Translations under genes and position numbers: made by a program | Notes under the pieces: model-generated | What the model was told of the DNA's origin: nothing | Seen by the model: only the letters and a program-made list of their open reading frames with translations | The model's database searches: none | Assembly: GCF_900110435.1 (NCBI RefSeq) | Contig: NZ_FODT01000006.1 | Location: 299,972-363,971 of the forward strand | Origin: Rhodopseudomonas pseudopalustris | GTDB lineage: Bacteria > Pseudomonadota > Alphaproteobacteria > Rhizobiales > Xanthobacteraceae | Length of the DNA stretch: 64,000 bases | Direction of reading: 5' to 3' | Shown here: positions 62,395 to 64,000 of the stretch, one piece after another | How the letters are laid out: the number at the start of each line of letters is the position of its first letter | Numbering within the stretch: the stretch's first letter is position 1

Positions 62395-62805
62395 ATGGCG
62401 TGGCTGAGCGAAATCCTGGTTTCGGCGCTGATCCTGATCGGCGCGTTGTTTCTGTTCGTCGGATCGTTCGGCCTGGTGAAACTGCCGGACATCATGCGCC
62501 GGCTGCATGCGCCGACCAAGTCGACCACGCTCGGCATCGGCGCGCTGCTGATCGCCTCGATGCTGTATTTCGCGCTGCTGCAGGACGCGCCGTCGTTGCA
62601 CGAGCTGGTCATCACGGTGTTCCTGTTCCTGACCGCGCCGATCACCGCGCATATGATTTCCAAGGCCCACATCCTGCGCAACATTGCGCTGCAGCAGAGC
62701 CTGCCGGCGCCGCCCGGCGAGGAAGGCTGGGCGACGCTCGACCGAGTTGGTCCGGACGACGACCCGCCACCGGGCGCGGGCGCGGGGGCGGGGGCGCCGA
62801 AATAA
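62395..62805 (+). CDS. mrpG: Mrp antiporter subunit G (136 aa)
   Basis: Three-helix subunit: ILVSALILIGALFLFVGSFG, LPDIMRRLHAPTKSTTLGIG (signature R-L-H-A-x-T-K-x-x-T-L-G), and ITVFLFLTAPITAHMISKAH (T-A-P-x-x-A-H). It ends the operon. The C-terminus is longer than usual, with Gly/Pro/Ala/Asp low complexity (DDDPPPGAGAGAGAPK). Together the seven functions A-G (A and B fused) make a complete Mrp antiporter for sodium/alkali tolerance; in rhizobia the equivalent Pha system is needed for K+ adaptation at high pH. Confidence 0.94.
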   Translation: MAWLSEILVSALILIGALFLFVGSFGLVKLPDIMRRLHAPTKSTTLGIGALLIASMLYFALLQDAPSLHELVITVFLFLTAPITAHMISKAHILRNIALQQSLPAPPGEEGWATLDRVGPDDDPPPGAGAGAGAPK

Positions 62806-62919
62806 CCGCGAACCATTCGATGGCGCCGGCCTCCTCCCGCCTGCGCCAATCTGTCCCGCTCTTTGCTGGTGGCTGCCGCTGAACCCTGGGATACCCTCGA
62901 CAAAAATCTGGGAGGGAAC

Positions 62920-63909
62920 ATGTCAGCGAAGCTCGATCGCCGTCATTTCATCGCGGCCGGCGTCACCGCCATCGCGATGCCGTCTGTTCTCCGCGGGGCC
63001 TCGGCGCAGGAGGCGTGGCCGTCCCGATCGATCCGGATGATCTGCAGCTACCCGGCCGGCGGCCAGACCGACCTGCTGGCGCGCGCCTTCGGCGACTTCC
63101 TCGCCAAGCAACTCGACAAGACCGTCGTCATCGAAAACAAGGCCGGCGCCTCGGGTTCGATCGGCACTGCGGAAGTGGCCCGCGCGGAGCCGGACGGCCA
63201 CACCATCCTGTGCTCGATCTCGACGACCTTCCTGATGAACCGCGTGATGATGAAGAATCCCGGCTACGACATGGACAAGGACCTGACGCTGATCAGCGTC
63301 ATTCCGGGCGGCGGCTTGCTGCTGGTCGCGAGCGCCAAGCACGGCATCAAAAATCTGGACGATTTCGTCGCCTTCGCCCGCAACAGCGGCAAGGTGAATT
63401 TCGGCACCTACAGCGCCGGCTCGGCGCCGCACATCACGATCAACGAACTCAAGAAACAATACGGTCTTTCGATCGAGCCGATCCATTATCGCGGAGAAGC
63501 GCCGATGTGGACGGGGCTGTTGGAAGGCTCGCTCGACGTCGCGATGGGGAGCTACACCGCCGCGCAAGCCGCGCTGCAGAACGATCGCGGCACGGTGTTC
63601 GCGGTGCATTCCAAAAAGGTCGATGCGCTTCCGGCCATCAAGACCCTGCCCGAGCAGGGCGCGACGGCGAAGTTCTTCACCGTGAGCGGCTTCACCGGCT
63701 GGGCGGTGCCGAAAGCGACGCCGCAACCGACCGTCGATCGACTGGCGAAGCTGTTCGTCGCAGCCAATGACGATCCGAAGGTGAAGGCCGTGCTCGCCAC
63801 CTTCATGCTCGAGCCGGCGCTCGGCTTCAAGGACAGCAACGAATTGTATCAGCGCGAACTGCCGGTCTGGGTCGAGAGCGGACAGGCCCTCGGCCTGCAA
63901 CCGACCTAG
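62920..63909 (+). CDS. Bug (TTT) family periplasmic solute-binding protein (329 aa)
   Basis: Tripartite tricarboxylate transporter receptor-type protein. A twin-arginine-like signal (RRHFIAAGVTAIAMPSVLRG, residues ~7-26, cleavage near ASAQ) leads into SIRMICSYPAGGQTDLLARA, whose PAGG-x-x-D motif holds the ligand-binding loop. VIENKAGASGSIGTAEVARA and AMGSYTAAQAALQNDRGTVF follow. The ligand is likely a carboxylate or similar small acid. The ATG at 62920 follows an ideal GGAGGGAAC. No TctAB permease is adjacent. An IS element begins one base after its stop. Confidence 0.9.
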   Translation: MSAKLDRRHFIAAGVTAIAMPSVLRGASAQEAWPSRSIRMICSYPAGGQTDLLARAFGDFLAKQLDKTVVIENKAGASGSIGTAEVARAEPDGHTILCSISTTFLMNRVMMKNPGYDMDKDLTLISVIPGGGLLLVASAKHGIKNLDDFVAFARNSGKVNFGTYSAGSAPHITINELKKQYGLSIEPIHYRGEAPMWTGLLEGSLDVAMGSYTAAQAALQNDRGTVFAVHSKKVDALPAIKTLPEQGATAKFFTVSGFTGWAVPKATPQPTVDRLAKLFVAANDDPKVKAVLATFMLEPALGFKDSNELYQRELPVWVESGQALGLQPT

Positions 63910-63910
63910 C

Positions 63911-64000
63911 AGGCTGTTGAAAAAGGCACTGGCGGCAGGCCTCTCGGCATGATTCCCTTCGATGCGAATGCTTCGAGGGGAAGACGATGCGTGGAAGTGA
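63911..64000 (+). mobile_element. Left end of an IS1182-like insertion sequence
   Basis: AGGCTGTTGAAAAAGGC at 63911 on has the form of the terminal inverted repeat of IS5/IS1182-type elements (GGCTGTTGAAAAA). AGGGGAAG precedes an ATG at 63987, after which only MRGS plus a partial codon fits, as in the IS1182-family transposase N-termini (MRGS). The element continues beyond the window. Confidence 0.6.
63987..64000 (+). CDS. Transposase start (truncated by window edge)
   Basis: Four codons (MRGS) and two bases follow an ATG with AGGGGAAG seven bases upstream. Too short to classify alone; the adjoining terminal-repeat-like sequence supports an IS1182/IS5-type transposase. Confidence 0.5.

Overview
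The window is GC-rich, densely coding DNA from an alphaproteobacterium. Gene content, codon bias, intergenic repeats and promoter style point to the Nitrobacteraceae (Rhodopseudomonas/Bradyrhizobium group), and a Rhodopseudomonas palustris-like genome is my best guess. That assignment rests on recognising gene families and repeat types, not on a database search. There is no rRNA operon, prophage or CRISPR array. Most of the window is chromosomal housekeeping and accessory metabolism. One insertion sequence begins at the extreme right edge.

Layout. 1-6.1 kb: short-chain dehydrogenases, a thioredoxin-fold isomerase, a divergent DUF2239 / GIY-YIG pair sharing one palindromic operator, a glutathione transferase and gamma-glutamyltranspeptidase. 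6.2-8.9 kb: an Atg22/UMF1-type transporter, then a DAHP synthase gene behind an aromatic-residue leader peptide with an attenuator. 9.1-14.2 kb (minus): rsmB, a heparinase II/III-like gene and purH. 14.3-18.6 kb: SDHAF4-like assembly factor, secreted nuclease, alkaline phosphatase, argG. 18.7-22.7 kb (minus): PAP2 phosphatase, a membrane protein, an HD-domain protein, rlmN and an IalB-like protein. 23-27.1 kb: quinone oxidoreductase, a membrane-anchored FAD oxidoreductase, and a divergent TetR regulator with tandem operators. 27.1-33.5 kb: DUF1232, pterin dehydratase, a TAXI-type binding protein, and a TonB receptor plus PepSY pair behind a cobalamin riboswitch. 34.2-42.3 kb: typA, amine oxidase-like flavoprotein, GNAT (with a CtrA-type site upstream), ppa, M20 peptidase, folD, yggU, yggT, tRNA-Ala(CGC). 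42.5-50.4 kb: enoyl-CoA hydratase, SnoaL-like, SDR, TerB, P450, a nonsense-interrupted hydrolase and an EntS-type exporter. 50.5-56.5 kb: small secreted, phasin and membrane proteins, a second PepSY gene, a DUF4407 protein and an orphan flagellar-rod-like protein. 56.9-62.8 kb: a complete Mrp/Pha cation/proton antiporter operon. 62.9 kb to the end: a Bug-type binding protein, then the left end of an IS1182-like element.

The most rewarding signals are regulatory. The DAHP synthase leader (codons F-W-Y-Y-Y-F) looks leaderless, with a promoter whose +1 falls on its ATG, and mutually exclusive antiterminator and terminator stems. A cobalamin riboswitch governs a receptor that looks siderophore-type, together with a PepSY membrane protein, and a Zur-like 20-bp palindrome covers a candidate promoter upstream. 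A perfect 18-bp palindrome fills the spacer of one promoter and overlaps the -35 of the divergent one between DUF2239 and GIY-YIG. Three copies of a ~105-bp double-hairpin repeat all lie between convergent genes, as do two other repeat elements, which suggests they serve as bidirectional 3'-end structures.
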